Shown here: piece after piece, positions 50,320 through 57,941 of the stretch | How the letters are laid out: each line of letters begins with the position of its first letter | Position numbering within the stretch: the first letter of the stretch is position 1 | Assembly: GCA_965215155.1 (NCBI GenBank) | Contig: CBDCCY010000001.1 | Coordinates: forward strand, 558,001 to 622,000 | DNA length: 64,000 nt | Origin: JAGWAJ01 sp965215155 | GTDB lineage: Bacteria > Acidobacteriota > Vicinamibacteria > Vicinamibacterales > UBA8438 | Direction: 5' to 3' | Translations under genes and position numbers: made by a program | Notes under the pieces: generated by a model | The model's database searches: none | What the model saw: the letters and a program-made list of their open reading frames with translations, nothing else | What the model was told of the DNA's origin: nothing

Positions 50320-50748
50320 ATGAGCGAAGTCGTCGACAAGGTTGACAAGCCGGCCGGCGAGTGGCGGGAGCTGCTCTCGGAGCAGTCGTTCGCCGTCCTC
50401 TTCAAAGAGGCGACCGAGCCGCCGGGGACGAGCGAGCTGAACCACGAGAAGCGCGACGGCACGTTCGTCTGCGCCGCGTGCCACCTGCCGCTCTTCGAGT
50501 CGGCCGCCAAGTACGAGAGCGGAACGGGCTGGCCCAGCTTCTTCGACGCCATTCCGGGCAGCCTCGGCACGAAGACCGACTTCAAGCTGATCCTGCCGCG
50601 CACGGAGTATCACTGCGCGCGCTGCGGCGGCCACCAGGGGCACGTCTTCAAGGACGGCCCGCCGCCGACCGGCCAGCGCTACTGCAACAACGGCGTCGCG
50701 CTGCGGTTCGTGCCCGCCGGCGAGGAGCCGCCGCCGCTGCGCGGGTGA
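50320..50748 (+). CDS. msrB: Peptide-methionine (R)-S-oxide reductase
   Basis: A 142-residue MsrB. Zinc cysteines are Cys51/Cys54 (FVCAACH) and Cys99/Cys102 (YHCARCG). ESGTGWPSF (about 67-74) and the catalytic Cys122 in RYCNNGVALRF are intact. It reduces methionine-R-sulfoxide in oxidised proteins using thioredoxin. It is cytoplasmic, since no signal peptide is seen. It begins 21 bp after the DUF5916 gene and its TGA overlaps the ATG of the next gene by one base, so the two are coupled. Confidence 0.93.
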   Translation: MSEVVDKVDKPAGEWRELLSEQSFAVLFKEATEPPGTSELNHEKRDGTFVCAACHLPLFESAAKYESGTGWPSFFDAIPGSLGTKTDFKLILPRTEYHCARCGGHQGHVFKDGPPPTGQRYCNNGVALRFVPAGEEPPPLRG

Positions 50749-51365
50749 TGACGGCGACGCCCGGCGAGGAAGGGGCGGCCCGCCCCGGCCCGGGGGTGTC
50801 GCGCCTCTCCACCGGGCGCCGCATCGCGCTCGCGTTCTGGCTGGCGGTGGCCATCGGGCTCACCGCCTTGTACGCGGCGCGGCCCGAGCTGATCGACCCC
50901 GCCAACCTCGTGCGCCTCCTGCGGCGCTCCGGGTCCTTCGTCCTGCTCGGCTACGCCGCGCTGAGCGTGGCGCGGCCCGTCACCCTGGTGCCCAGCACCG
51001 TCCTCGTCGTCGTCGGGACGCTGCTGTTCCCGGACCGCCCCTGGATGATCTTCTGCGTCTCGCTCGCCGGCGTGGCGGCGTCGGCCGGCATCATCTACTA
51101 CTTCTTCGACTTCCTGGGGCTGGCCCGCGTGTTCGAGCGCAAGCACGCGGCGCGCATCCGGTGGATGGAAGACCAGATGCGGCGCCGCGGCCTGGCGATC
51201 GTCGTCGGCTGGTCGGTCTTCCCGTTCGTCCCCACCGACGCCATCTGCTACGTGGCGGGGACGCTGCGGATGCCGATCGGCCGTTTCCTGCTGGGAGTGA
51301 CGCTGGGCAAGGTCCCGCTCGTCGCCTTCTACGTGGCGGGGGGAACCTGGGTGTTCGGGTCGTAG
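50748..51365 (+). CDS. VTT/SNARE-associated (TVP38/TMEM64-type) membrane protein
   Basis: A 205-residue integral membrane protein with about five hydrophobic segments. The VTT signature is seen in ALSVARPVTLVPSTVLVVVGTLLF and in FPFVPTDAICYVAGTLRMPIGRFLLGVTLGKVPLVAFYV, a re-entrant helical hairpin. Such proteins act in lipid scrambling or polyprenyl-phosphate handling at the inner membrane; the substrate is not determined. It is translated with msrB through a TGATG overlap. Confidence 0.82.
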   Translation: MTATPGEEGAARPGPGVSRLSTGRRIALAFWLAVAIGLTALYAARPELIDPANLVRLLRRSGSFVLLGYAALSVARPVTLVPSTVLVVVGTLLFPDRPWMIFCVSLAGVAASAGIIYYFFDFLGLARVFERKHAARIRWMEDQMRRRGLAIVVGWSVFPFVPTDAICYVAGTLRMPIGRFLLGVTLGKVPLVAFYVAGGTWVFGS

Positions 51366-51421
51366 GGGGCGGCTTCGACGCGGCCTTCGGCTTCCGGACC
51401 GGCGGCAGGTAGGATCTGCCC

Positions 51422-51892
51422 GTGGGCGGCCACGTGTGCTACCACTGCCGGCGGTGGGTCCAGGAGGGCGAGGCGCACGACTGCTGGTCGACGACCGAGG
51501 CGGCGCTGACCGCCGACCTCTCGGAAGAGCTGCGGGAGGCCTGGGAGCGGTTGCGCGAGACCGCGGCCGAGTTCGGCGACCAGCGAATCTATGCGTCGCA
51601 CAAGTCGATCATGTTCGCGCGGACGTCGTGCTACTGCTTCGTGCGGCCGAAGCGGACCTTTCTGGAGCTGTGCGTCTTCCTCGGGCGCGCGATCGAGGCC
51701 CCGCAGGTGCGCCGCGTCGACCGGGTGTCGAAGTCCAAGCTGCGGCACACGATTCCCCTCCGCCACCGCGACGAGGTGGAGCCGCCCATCACCGACTGGC
51801 TGGCGGAGGCCTACGAGCTGTCCGGCGCGTCGGCCCCGTCCGGCACACGAGCCCCGCGAGAGTCGCGCCCGGGGACCGATTCCGAAGCGTAG
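51422..51892 (+). CDS. DUF5655 domain protein
   Basis: A 156-residue cytoplasmic protein with a GTG start. MGGHVCYHCRRWVQEGEAHDCWSTTE suggests a small zinc-binding motif at the front. RIYASHKSIMFARTSCYCFVRPKRTFLELCVFLGR in the middle is the DUF5655 mark, and SKSKLRHTIPLRHRDEVEPPITDWL follows. The function of DUF5655 is unknown. The C-terminal 25 residues are low-complexity. It stands alone 56 bp after the VTT gene. Confidence 0.72.
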   Translation: MGGHVCYHCRRWVQEGEAHDCWSTTEAALTADLSEELREAWERLRETAAEFGDQRIYASHKSIMFARTSCYCFVRPKRTFLELCVFLGRAIEAPQVRRVDRVSKSKLRHTIPLRHRDEVEPPITDWLAEAYELSGASAPSGTRAPRESRPGTDSEA

Positions 51893-52001
51893 ACCGGGAC
51901 GCGTCGGTCGGTTCCTCCGAGGTCGCCGTACGCTGCAGAGACGGCAGCCAGGAGGCGGGGAGTCCGCGCCGTTCATCGCGCGAACTCCCTCCGGCGCGGG
52001 G

Positions 52002-53168
52002 CTACCGGACGTCGAGCCCGCCGTCCGCCGCGACCTCGCCGATCCGATCGGCCTGACCGGGATTGGCCGCGATGATCTCGCGGACGCGCCGGCCGATCTG
52101 CGCCTGGTCCGCGGCCGACATCGAGGCGGCGGCCGCGGCCGCGCTCTCGACCGCGGCAAGGCAGTCGGCCTCGTAGGTGATGGAGCCGCATTCCGCGGTC
52201 AGGTTGGCGAGGATCGCGCCCGCCTCGGACGGTGTCCGTCCCGCGCCCCCGCCGCCGGTGCTCGCGTAGCGCTCTGCGGCCTGCTGGAGCTCGGCCGCGG
52301 CCCCGCGGCGGATGTTCGCCGCCTCCGTGCCCGCCTGGAAGCAGGTGAAGTCGGGTCGGTCGGCCCACCGGAGCGGGGCGCAGGCGTGGATGCCGGCTTC
52401 CTTCGCCGCCGTCGCCACCTCCGTGATCAGCGCCTCGTACTCGGGTTCGCCCTCCCGGAATCCGGAGAAGTTGCCGAGGTCGCCGCTCGCCGCGAAGAGC
52501 CCCGTGACGCCCGGGATGCGGGCGATCTCCCGCGCGTTCTCGACCCCTTCGAGCGTCTCGATCATCAGGATCAGGACGACGTTGTCGTTCCACGTCTGCC
52601 GGTAGCCGCCGGCCACCTCGTTCCAGATCTCGCTCGCCCCCTGCCCGCCACCGAAGCTGCGGCGCCCGACCGGCGGGAAGTAGGTCCAGTTGACGGCTTC
52701 CTGCGCCTCCTCGACCGTGTCGACGGTCGGGACGACGATGACTGCCGCCCCCATGTCGGTCGCATGCTGGATCTCGCGCTCGTCCGCGTAGGCGACGCGG
52801 GCGCCGGGCGCGGCCGGCCCCGGGCAGGTGCGCCAGAAGCGCGCCACCTGCTCCCACGAGATCGCCTCGTGCTGCATCTCCACCCAGATGAAGTCGTAGC
52901 CGGCCTGCGCCATCGCGCAGTACGTGCGGGGGTCGGTGGCGCGGACGGTGCCGCCGACCATCGGACCGCCCTCGAGGAGCTTGCGCTTGGCCGGGTTCCA
53001 GATCTCCGGGGACTGCCCCTCGGGGAGGCGGAAGCGGTCGCCGTACTCGAAGTCCGCGGCCCGGAAGGGAGTGTCCTCCGCCTGCTGGGCCTGCGCGGCC
53101 GGGGCGAGAGCGCCCAGCAGGAAGCCGATTGTCACCGTCGCCACCGCAAGCTGCTTCGTCGTCATCAT
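52002..53168 (-). CDS. Exported HpcH/HpaI-family aldolase/citrate-lyase-like protein
   Basis: A 388-residue protein of the phosphoenolpyruvate/pyruvate superfamily, as in 2,4-dihydroxyhept-2-ene-1,7-dioate aldolase. YDFIWVEMQHEAISWEQV, GAAVIVVPTVDTVEEAQ, LMIETLEGVENAREIARIPGVTGLFAASGDLGNFSG carry the metal- and substrate-binding residues. Unusually, residues 1-27 form a signal peptide (TIGFLLGALAPAAQAQ), so the enzyme acts in the periplasm. A 90-residue C-terminal extension with a Cys pair (AECGSITYEADC) is also atypical. AAGGA precedes the ATG. Confidence 0.8.
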   Translation of the reverse strand: MMTTKQLAVATVTIGFLLGALAPAAQAQQAEDTPFRAADFEYGDRFRLPEGQSPEIWNPAKRKLLEGGPMVGGTVRATDPRTYCAMAQAGYDFIWVEMQHEAISWEQVARFWRTCPGPAAPGARVAYADEREIQHATDMGAAVIVVPTVDTVEEAQEAVNWTYFPPVGRRSFGGGQGASEIWNEVAGGYRQTWNDNVVLILMIETLEGVENAREIARIPGVTGLFAASGDLGNFSGFREGEPEYEALITEVATAAKEAGIHACAPLRWADRPDFTCFQAGTEAANIRRGAAAELQQAAERYASTGGGGAGRTPSEAGAILANLTAECGSITYEADCLAAVESAAAAAASMSAADQAQIGRRVREIIAANPGQADRIGEVAADGGLDVR

Positions 53169-53301
53169 GCTGTCCTTGTCGTTCTTTCGGTCCGCTGCCA
53201 GGTTCGCGCCTCCGCGAGCACCGCCGACGCGAAGGGGCCTACCCACCTGTCGGTGAGAGTGTAGTGCCTGATCCGCGCCTTGCGAAGACGGAGACACCGC
53301 T

Positions 53302-54138
53302 TCAGTGTTGGGCCGACGGCACCCACGCGGCCGTGCGTCCCCCGATCGTGATGTGCTCGATCCGCTCTCCGCGGACCGTCTTCGCGTCGTCCCGCTTCCC
53401 CCAGCGCCGGTGGAAGAGCCACGTGCGGGGATAGCGCGAGCTGTCGGCGTTCGCAGCCACCGCGCGCTTGACCACGGACGCCAGCCTCGCGCGCAGGCGT
53501 CGCGCCTCCTCGTCGGTCAGCGAGGACGCCGGGCGGCGCGGATCGATGCCGGCCTGGTAGAGCACCTCGTCCGCGATCCAGTTGCCCACGCCGGCCGCGA
53601 ACGACTGGTCGAGGAGGAGCGCCTTCACGATGCCGCGGCGCGCGCGCAGCATCCGGGAGAAGCGCGCCGGCGACGGCATCGCGAGCAGCGGATCGAAGCC
53701 GAGCCTGGAGATCGGAGGCTCGTGCTCGGGATCGTCGAGCAGGCGGGCGCGTCCCAGCCGCCGCGCGTCGGTCATCGCCAGCTCCCCGCCGTCGTCGAGG
53801 CGCAACCGCAGCTTCAGGAAGCGTGGCGGCCAGAGCGGCCGGTCTTCGCGGGGGCCGGACTTGAGTTGAAGCGGCGTGGCTCCCGGCGCTTTCAGGGCGC
53901 CGGACATCCCGAAGTGGAACAGCGGATGCGGCGGCTCGTCGAGCTCCAGCCAGAACTGCTTGCCCCACCGCCGGGCGGCCTCCACGCGCCTCCCTTCGAG
54001 CGCCCGCCGCCAGCGGCGTTGCCCCACGGCGGCGAACACGATCCGGTCGTCCCGGCACCAGACCCGCTCGATGCGCCGCCCGGTCGCGACCAACTCCGCC
54101 AGCCGCCGCGCTCGCTCGACCTCAGGCAACTCGGGCAC
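53302..54138 (-). CDS. MutM/Nei-family DNA glycosylase without zinc finger
   Basis: A 278-residue DNA repair enzyme. The start GTG gives MPELPEVE, with the catalytic Pro2 and Glu3. Lys60 in RRWGKQFWLEL and a helix-two-turn-helix GVGNWIADEVLYQAGI follow. The usual C-terminal zinc finger (four Cys) is absent: the segment RTWLFHRRWGKRDDAKTVRGERIEHITIGGRTAAWV has no cysteines but keeps the beta-hairpin-like pattern. This is a zincless-finger arrangement, as in NEIL1-type and plant FPG enzymes. It excises oxidised purines or pyrimidines. Confidence 0.87.
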   Translation of the reverse strand: MPELPEVERARRLAELVATGRRIERVWCRDDRIVFAAVGQRRWRRALEGRRVEAARRWGKQFWLELDEPPHPLFHFGMSGALKAPGATPLQLKSGPREDRPLWPPRFLKLRLRLDDGGELAMTDARRLGRARLLDDPEHEPPISRLGFDPLLAMPSPARFSRMLRARRGIVKALLLDQSFAAGVGNWIADEVLYQAGIDPRRPASSLTDEEARRLRARLASVVKRAVAANADSSRYPRTWLFHRRWGKRDDAKTVRGERIEHITIGGRTAAWVPSAQH

Positions 54139-54166
54139 GGTCTACGCTCTCCCCGGATCGGTCGGG

Positions 54167-54802
54167 TCACGCGAGATCGTCCTCCCGTCCGCGGAGCTCG
54201 TCGCCGCCGACGGGGTGACGCTCATCGCCGCGGCGATGCCGCTCCCGGGATTGACGACCCGATGACTTCAAGCCGTCCCCCTCCGGCGTCGTGTCGTCTT
54301 GTGGGAGCCGCAGTTGCGGGGACGTCAGCTCGGCACGCTTCTGTCGTCGCTCTTCGGCCTCCTTCCGCCGTCCGTAGACGAAGATGGCGACGACGCTCGC
54401 GAGAGCCCCGACGATCGCCGTGAGTCCGCCGGTGTCCTTGTCGAACGCGATCAGCCCGCCGCCGACGGCCAGCGCGGCCAGGACCAGGACGAAGCCGAGT
54501 CTCTGCCCCGTACGCTCCGCCGCCAGCTTCCCTTCGACGACGCGCGACTCGAGCGCGTGCCGATGGGTGAGCTGGCGCTCGGTCATCGCGACGATCCGCT
54601 CCGCGCAGCCGGGGAAGGCCTCGTTGTACTGCGCGAGCAGTGCAGGAGGCGGCAGGGGCCCCGGCGACGAGCGGGTGCTCGAAACCTGGTCCGAAAGCGG
54701 CTCGACGGCTTCGGACGAGCGCGCTGCCGCCGGTCCGGTCTCACTCTCGGCCGGATTCGTGGTTGGCGACCGGGGCTGGCGGCCGGGCCGGCGTCGGCTC
54801 AC
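54167..54802 (-). CDS. DUF2335 membrane protein
   Basis: A 211-residue protein. LPPPALLAQYNEAFPGCAERIVAMTERQLTHRHALES (about residues 50-85) is the DUF2335 block. It is followed by two transmembrane helices (LGFVLVLAALAVGGGLIAF and LTAIVGALASVVAIFVYG) and a basic, hydrophilic tail. The GTG start lies inside the end of the small upstream gene (62-bp overlap), so it is expressed together with it. The function is unknown. Confidence 0.75.
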   Translation of the reverse strand: MSRRRPGRQPRSPTTNPAESETGPAAARSSEAVEPLSDQVSSTRSSPGPLPPPALLAQYNEAFPGCAERIVAMTERQLTHRHALESRVVEGKLAAERTGQRLGFVLVLAALAVGGGLIAFDKDTGGLTAIVGALASVVAIFVYGRRKEAEERRQKRAELTSPQLRLPQDDTTPEGDGLKSSGRQSRERHRRGDERHPVGGDELRGREDDLA

Positions 54803-54989
54803 GTTCCACCCTCGTCAAGGCATCGGCGAGTTCCTGGCCGACGACGTGCCAATCGCTGTGGACCGCCCGCGCATCGGCCAGCGTGTCGCTGGCGCTCTCG
54901 TTGTAGGCGTCGAACACGCAGAACAGATCCAGGAGGCGAGCCGCCCCGGACCAGGCGGAGGGCATTGCGAAGAGGTGGTCGGTTCGCAT
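54741..54989 (-). CDS. Small protein partner of DUF2335
   Basis: An 82-residue soluble protein: MRTDHLFAMPSAWSGAARLLDLFCVFDAYNESASDTLADARAVHSDWHVVGQELADALTRVE. From memory, proteins of this pattern (short, MxTxxLFxxPS.. SGVAR, SDWxxVGxD) commonly precede DUF2335 genes. Its 3' end overlaps the DUF2335 gene by 62 bp in another frame, a close coupling. It has no signal or membrane helix. It lies downstream of pntB on the same strand. Confidence 0.7.
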   Translation of the reverse strand: MRTDHLFAMPSAWSGAARLLDLFCVFDAYNESASDTLADARAVHSDWHVVGQELADALTRVEREPTPARPPAPVANHESGRE

Positions 54990-55029
54990 GGGGACATAGG
55001 GCCGTTCGGACGCCGCCCCGGCCTCGACC

Positions 55030-56430
55030 CTACCCCGCTTCCTTGACCGCCGCGATGAGGTCGAGCACCGCCTGCTTGCCGTCGCCGAAGAGCATCAGGG
55101 CGTTGTCGGCGGCGAACAGGGGATTGGGAATGCCGGCGAAGCCGGGCGAGAGGCTGCGCTTGACGACGACGACGGTCCGGGACTGGTCGACGTTCAGGAT
55201 CGGCATGCCGGCAATCGGGCTCGACGGGTCGGTGCGGGCGACCGGGTTCACGATGTCGTTGGCGCCGATGACGAGACTGACGTCGGTCTGCTCGAACGAC
55301 GGGTTGACGGCGTCCATCTCCCGGAGCTTGTCGTAGTCGACGTCGGCCTCGGCCAGCAGGACGTTCATGTGACCGGGCATGCGCCCCGCGACGGGGTGGA
55401 TGGCGTATTCCACCTCGACGCCCCGCGATTCGAGCAGGTTCGCCAGGTCCCGCACCTGGTGCTGCGCCTGCGAGACCGCGAGGCCGTAGCCGGGCACGAT
55501 CACGGCGCGGCGCGCGCCGTCGAAGAGCATGGCGACTTCCTCGGCCGAGGTGCTCTTGACGCGTCCTGCGTAGACCGCGTCGGCGTCCGACTTCGAGCCG
55601 CCGCCTTCGGCGATGGCCCCGACCAGCACGTTGATCAGCGAGCGGTTCATCGCCTTGCACATGATGCGGGTCAGGATGATGCCGGAGGCCCCGACCAGCG
55701 AGCCGGTGATGATGAGGATGTTGTTGCTGAGGACGAAGCCCGTCGATGCCGCGGCGAGTCCGGAGTAGGAGTTGAGCAGCGCGATGGCGACCGGCATGTC
55801 GGCCCCGCCGATCGAGATCGTCAGCAGTACGCCGAGCACGGAGGCGACAGCCACCAGGCCCGCGTAGAAGACGATGGTGCCCGGTTCGGCGACGACCATC
55901 GCGCCGAGCCCGAGCGCGACCAGCCCGATGGCGCCGTTCAGGAGCTGCTGGCCCGGGAAGACGACCGGTGCATCGGGCAGCAGCAGGCCGCGCAGCTTGT
56001 CGAACGCGACGAGGCTGCCCCAGAAGGTGACGGAGCCGATGAGGCCGGAGGCGACGGTGGCGACGGTCGTCTGCGCCGACGGATCGACGGCGCTGACCAG
56101 CACGGCGCCTGCCACCAGGGCCGACGCGCCGCCGCCGAAGGCGTTCAGCAGCGCCACCATCTCCGGCATCGCGGTCATCGCGATGCGCAGCGCCAGCGTG
56201 GCGCCGATGGCCCCGCCGAGCGCCACGCCGGCGAGGATCACCGCCCACGCCTGCGGGCCGGCCCCGAAGATCTGCCGGTCCAGCAGCGTCGCCACCACGG
56301 CCAGCAGCATCCCGGCCGCGCCCATCAGGTTGCCGCGCACCGCGGTCCGCGGATGCGTCAGGCCGCGAATGCCGAGGATGAACAGAACCGAGGCCGCGAG
56401 GTAGATGAGGTTGATGAAGACGCTGTCCAC
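55030..56430 (-). CDS. pntB: NAD(P) transhydrogenase subunit beta
   Basis: A 466-residue PntB. The first 180 or so residues form seven or eight membrane helices, with the proton-channel region (GGADMPVAIALLNSYSGLAAASTGFVLSN). The C-terminal NADP-binding domain contains VPGYGLAVSQAQHQV, VEVEYAIHPVAGRMPGHMNVLLAEADVDYD and TDVSLVIGANDIVNP. With PntA and PntA2 it couples proton entry to NADH-to-NADP hydride transfer. It starts with GTG, 9 bp after pntA2. Confidence 0.95.
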   Translation of the reverse strand: MDSVFINLIYLAASVLFILGIRGLTHPRTAVRGNLMGAAGMLLAVVATLLDRQIFGAGPQAWAVILAGVALGGAIGATLALRIAMTAMPEMVALLNAFGGGASALVAGAVLVSAVDPSAQTTVATVASGLIGSVTFWGSLVAFDKLRGLLLPDAPVVFPGQQLLNGAIGLVALGLGAMVVAEPGTIVFYAGLVAVASVLGVLLTISIGGADMPVAIALLNSYSGLAAASTGFVLSNNILIITGSLVGASGIILTRIMCKAMNRSLINVLVGAIAEGGGSKSDADAVYAGRVKSTSAEEVAMLFDGARRAVIVPGYGLAVSQAQHQVRDLANLLESRGVEVEYAIHPVAGRMPGHMNVLLAEADVDYDKLREMDAVNPSFEQTDVSLVIGANDIVNPVARTDPSSPIAGMPILNVDQSRTVVVVKRSLSPGFAGIPNPLFAADNALMLFGDGKQAVLDLIAAVKEAG

Positions 56431-56439
56431 GGGCGGCCC

Positions 56440-56718
56440 CTAGTCCTTCTTGCGGAACATGCCGAGCATGCGGTTCGTGACCAGGAAGCCGCCCACGACG
56501 TTGATGGTCGCGATGACCAGCGCGAGGAAGCCGAGGATCACCGTCGTCCGGTTCGGCGAGGCAACCGACAGGAGCGCGCCGATGATGGTGATGCCCGAGA
56601 TGGCGTTGCTGCCCGACATGAGCGGCGTGTGGAGCAGCGGCGGCACCTTCGTGATGATCTCGAAGCCGACGAAGACCGCCAGCATGAAGATCGTGAGAAG
56701 CGGAATGAATGCGTCCAT
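56440..56718 (-). CDS. pntA2: NAD(P) transhydrogenase subunit alpha, membrane part
   Basis: A 92-residue protein with three or four membrane helices, matching the C-terminal part of the alpha subunit where the gene is split (PntA2). LTIFMLAVFVGFEIITKVPPLLHTPLMSGSNAISGITIIGALL is typical. It lies between pntA and pntB. The three-gene split form is common in many bacteria. Confidence 0.93.
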   Translation of the reverse strand: MDAFIPLLTIFMLAVFVGFEIITKVPPLLHTPLMSGSNAISGITIIGALLSVASPNRTTVILGFLALVIATINVVGGFLVTNRMLGMFRKKD

Positions 56719-56780
56719 CGGTCGGTGATCTCCGTGCCGTGCCGTCGCCCTCGTCGCGCGCTCGTCGGGTCGGCCCGGCG

Positions 56781-57941
56781 TCAGGCGGCCTCTCCGAGCA
56801 GCTCCCGGACGCGCGGATGCACCACCCGGCCGCCGCGCGACACCAGCGTCCCCGCCGTGATCTCGTCGTCGGTGTCGAGCACGAGCGCGCCGTCCCGGGT
56901 CAGGTGCAGGAGCAGCGTCGAGATGTTCTTCGCGTACATCTGCGACGCGTGGTAGGGAACGGTCGACGGCAGGTTGGTGGGGCCGAGCACCGTGACGCCG
57001 TTGTCGGAGACGACCTCCTCGTCGCCCTTCGTCAGGGCGCAGTTGCCGCCCCGCTCGGCCGCGAGGTCGACGACGACCGAGCCGGCCGCCATGCCGGCCA
57101 GCATTTCCTCCGTCACCAGGACGGGCGCCGTCCTGCCCGGCACGAGCGCCGTGGTGATGACGACGTCGCTCGCGGCGACGACGCGCGTCATCGTCTCGCG
57201 CTGCCGCTCCAGGAACGACTCGTCCTGTGCCTTCGCGTAGCCGCCGGCGTCCTCCGCGCCGCCCGTCTCCAGCGGCAGCTCGACGAACGCGGCGCCGAGG
57301 CTCTCGACCTGCTCCTTGACCGCCGGCCGCACGTCGTACGCCTCGACGCGCGCCCCGAGACGGCGCGCCGACGCGATCGCCTGGAGCCCCGCCACCCCGG
57401 CTCCGATGACGAACACGCGGGCCGGCGTGACGGTGCCGGCCGCCGTCATCATCATCGGGAACATGCGGGGCAGCGCGCTCGCCGCGAGCAGCACGGCCTT
57501 GTAGCCGGCGATGGTCGCCATCGACGACAGGGCGTCCATGCTCTGGGCGCGCGTGATGCGCGGAATGAGCTCCATCGAGAGCGCCGTGGCGCCCCGCTCC
57601 GCCACCTCGCGCGCTGCCGCCGGTTCGCCGAGCGGTTCTGAGAAGCCGATGACGGCCTGGCCGTCGCGGAGCGCCGCGATGTCCGGCCGCCCGGCTTCCC
57701 CCGCCGCGCCGGGGCTGCGGACCTGCAGGACGACCTCGGCCTCGGCGAAGAGCTCCGCCCGCGAGGCCGCGATCCGTGCGCCCTTCTCCGTGTAGGCGCC
57801 GTCGGGATACCCGGCTTCCGTGCCCGCTCCGGCCTCGACCAGGATCTCGAGCGACGCTGCGGTCAGGGCCGGCAGCACCGCCGGTACGAGCGCGACACGC
57901 CGCTCCCCCGGACAGGTCTCTCTGGGAATTCCGACGATCAT
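56781..57941 (-). CDS. pntA: NAD(P) transhydrogenase subunit alpha, NAD-binding part
   Basis: A 386-residue NAD(H)-binding subunit of the proton-translocating transhydrogenase. MIVGIPRETCPGERRVALVP opens it, the NAD-binding loop is FVIGAGVAGLQAIASARRLGARVEAYDVRP, and GPTNLPSTVPYHASQMYAKN follows. Its ATG overlaps the TGA stop of the upstream PQQ dehydrogenase gene (ATGA), so it is translated in tandem with it, an unusual pairing. Confidence 0.95.
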   Translation of the reverse strand: MIVGIPRETCPGERRVALVPAVLPALTAASLEILVEAGAGTEAGYPDGAYTEKGARIAASRAELFAEAEVVLQVRSPGAAGEAGRPDIAALRDGQAVIGFSEPLGEPAAAREVAERGATALSMELIPRITRAQSMDALSSMATIAGYKAVLLAASALPRMFPMMMTAAGTVTPARVFVIGAGVAGLQAIASARRLGARVEAYDVRPAVKEQVESLGAAFVELPLETGGAEDAGGYAKAQDESFLERQRETMTRVVAASDVVITTALVPGRTAPVLVTEEMLAGMAAGSVVVDLAAERGGNCALTKGDEEVVSDNGVTVLGPTNLPSTVPYHASQMYAKNISTLLLHLTRDGALVLDTDDEITAGTLVSRGGRVVHPRVRELLGEAA

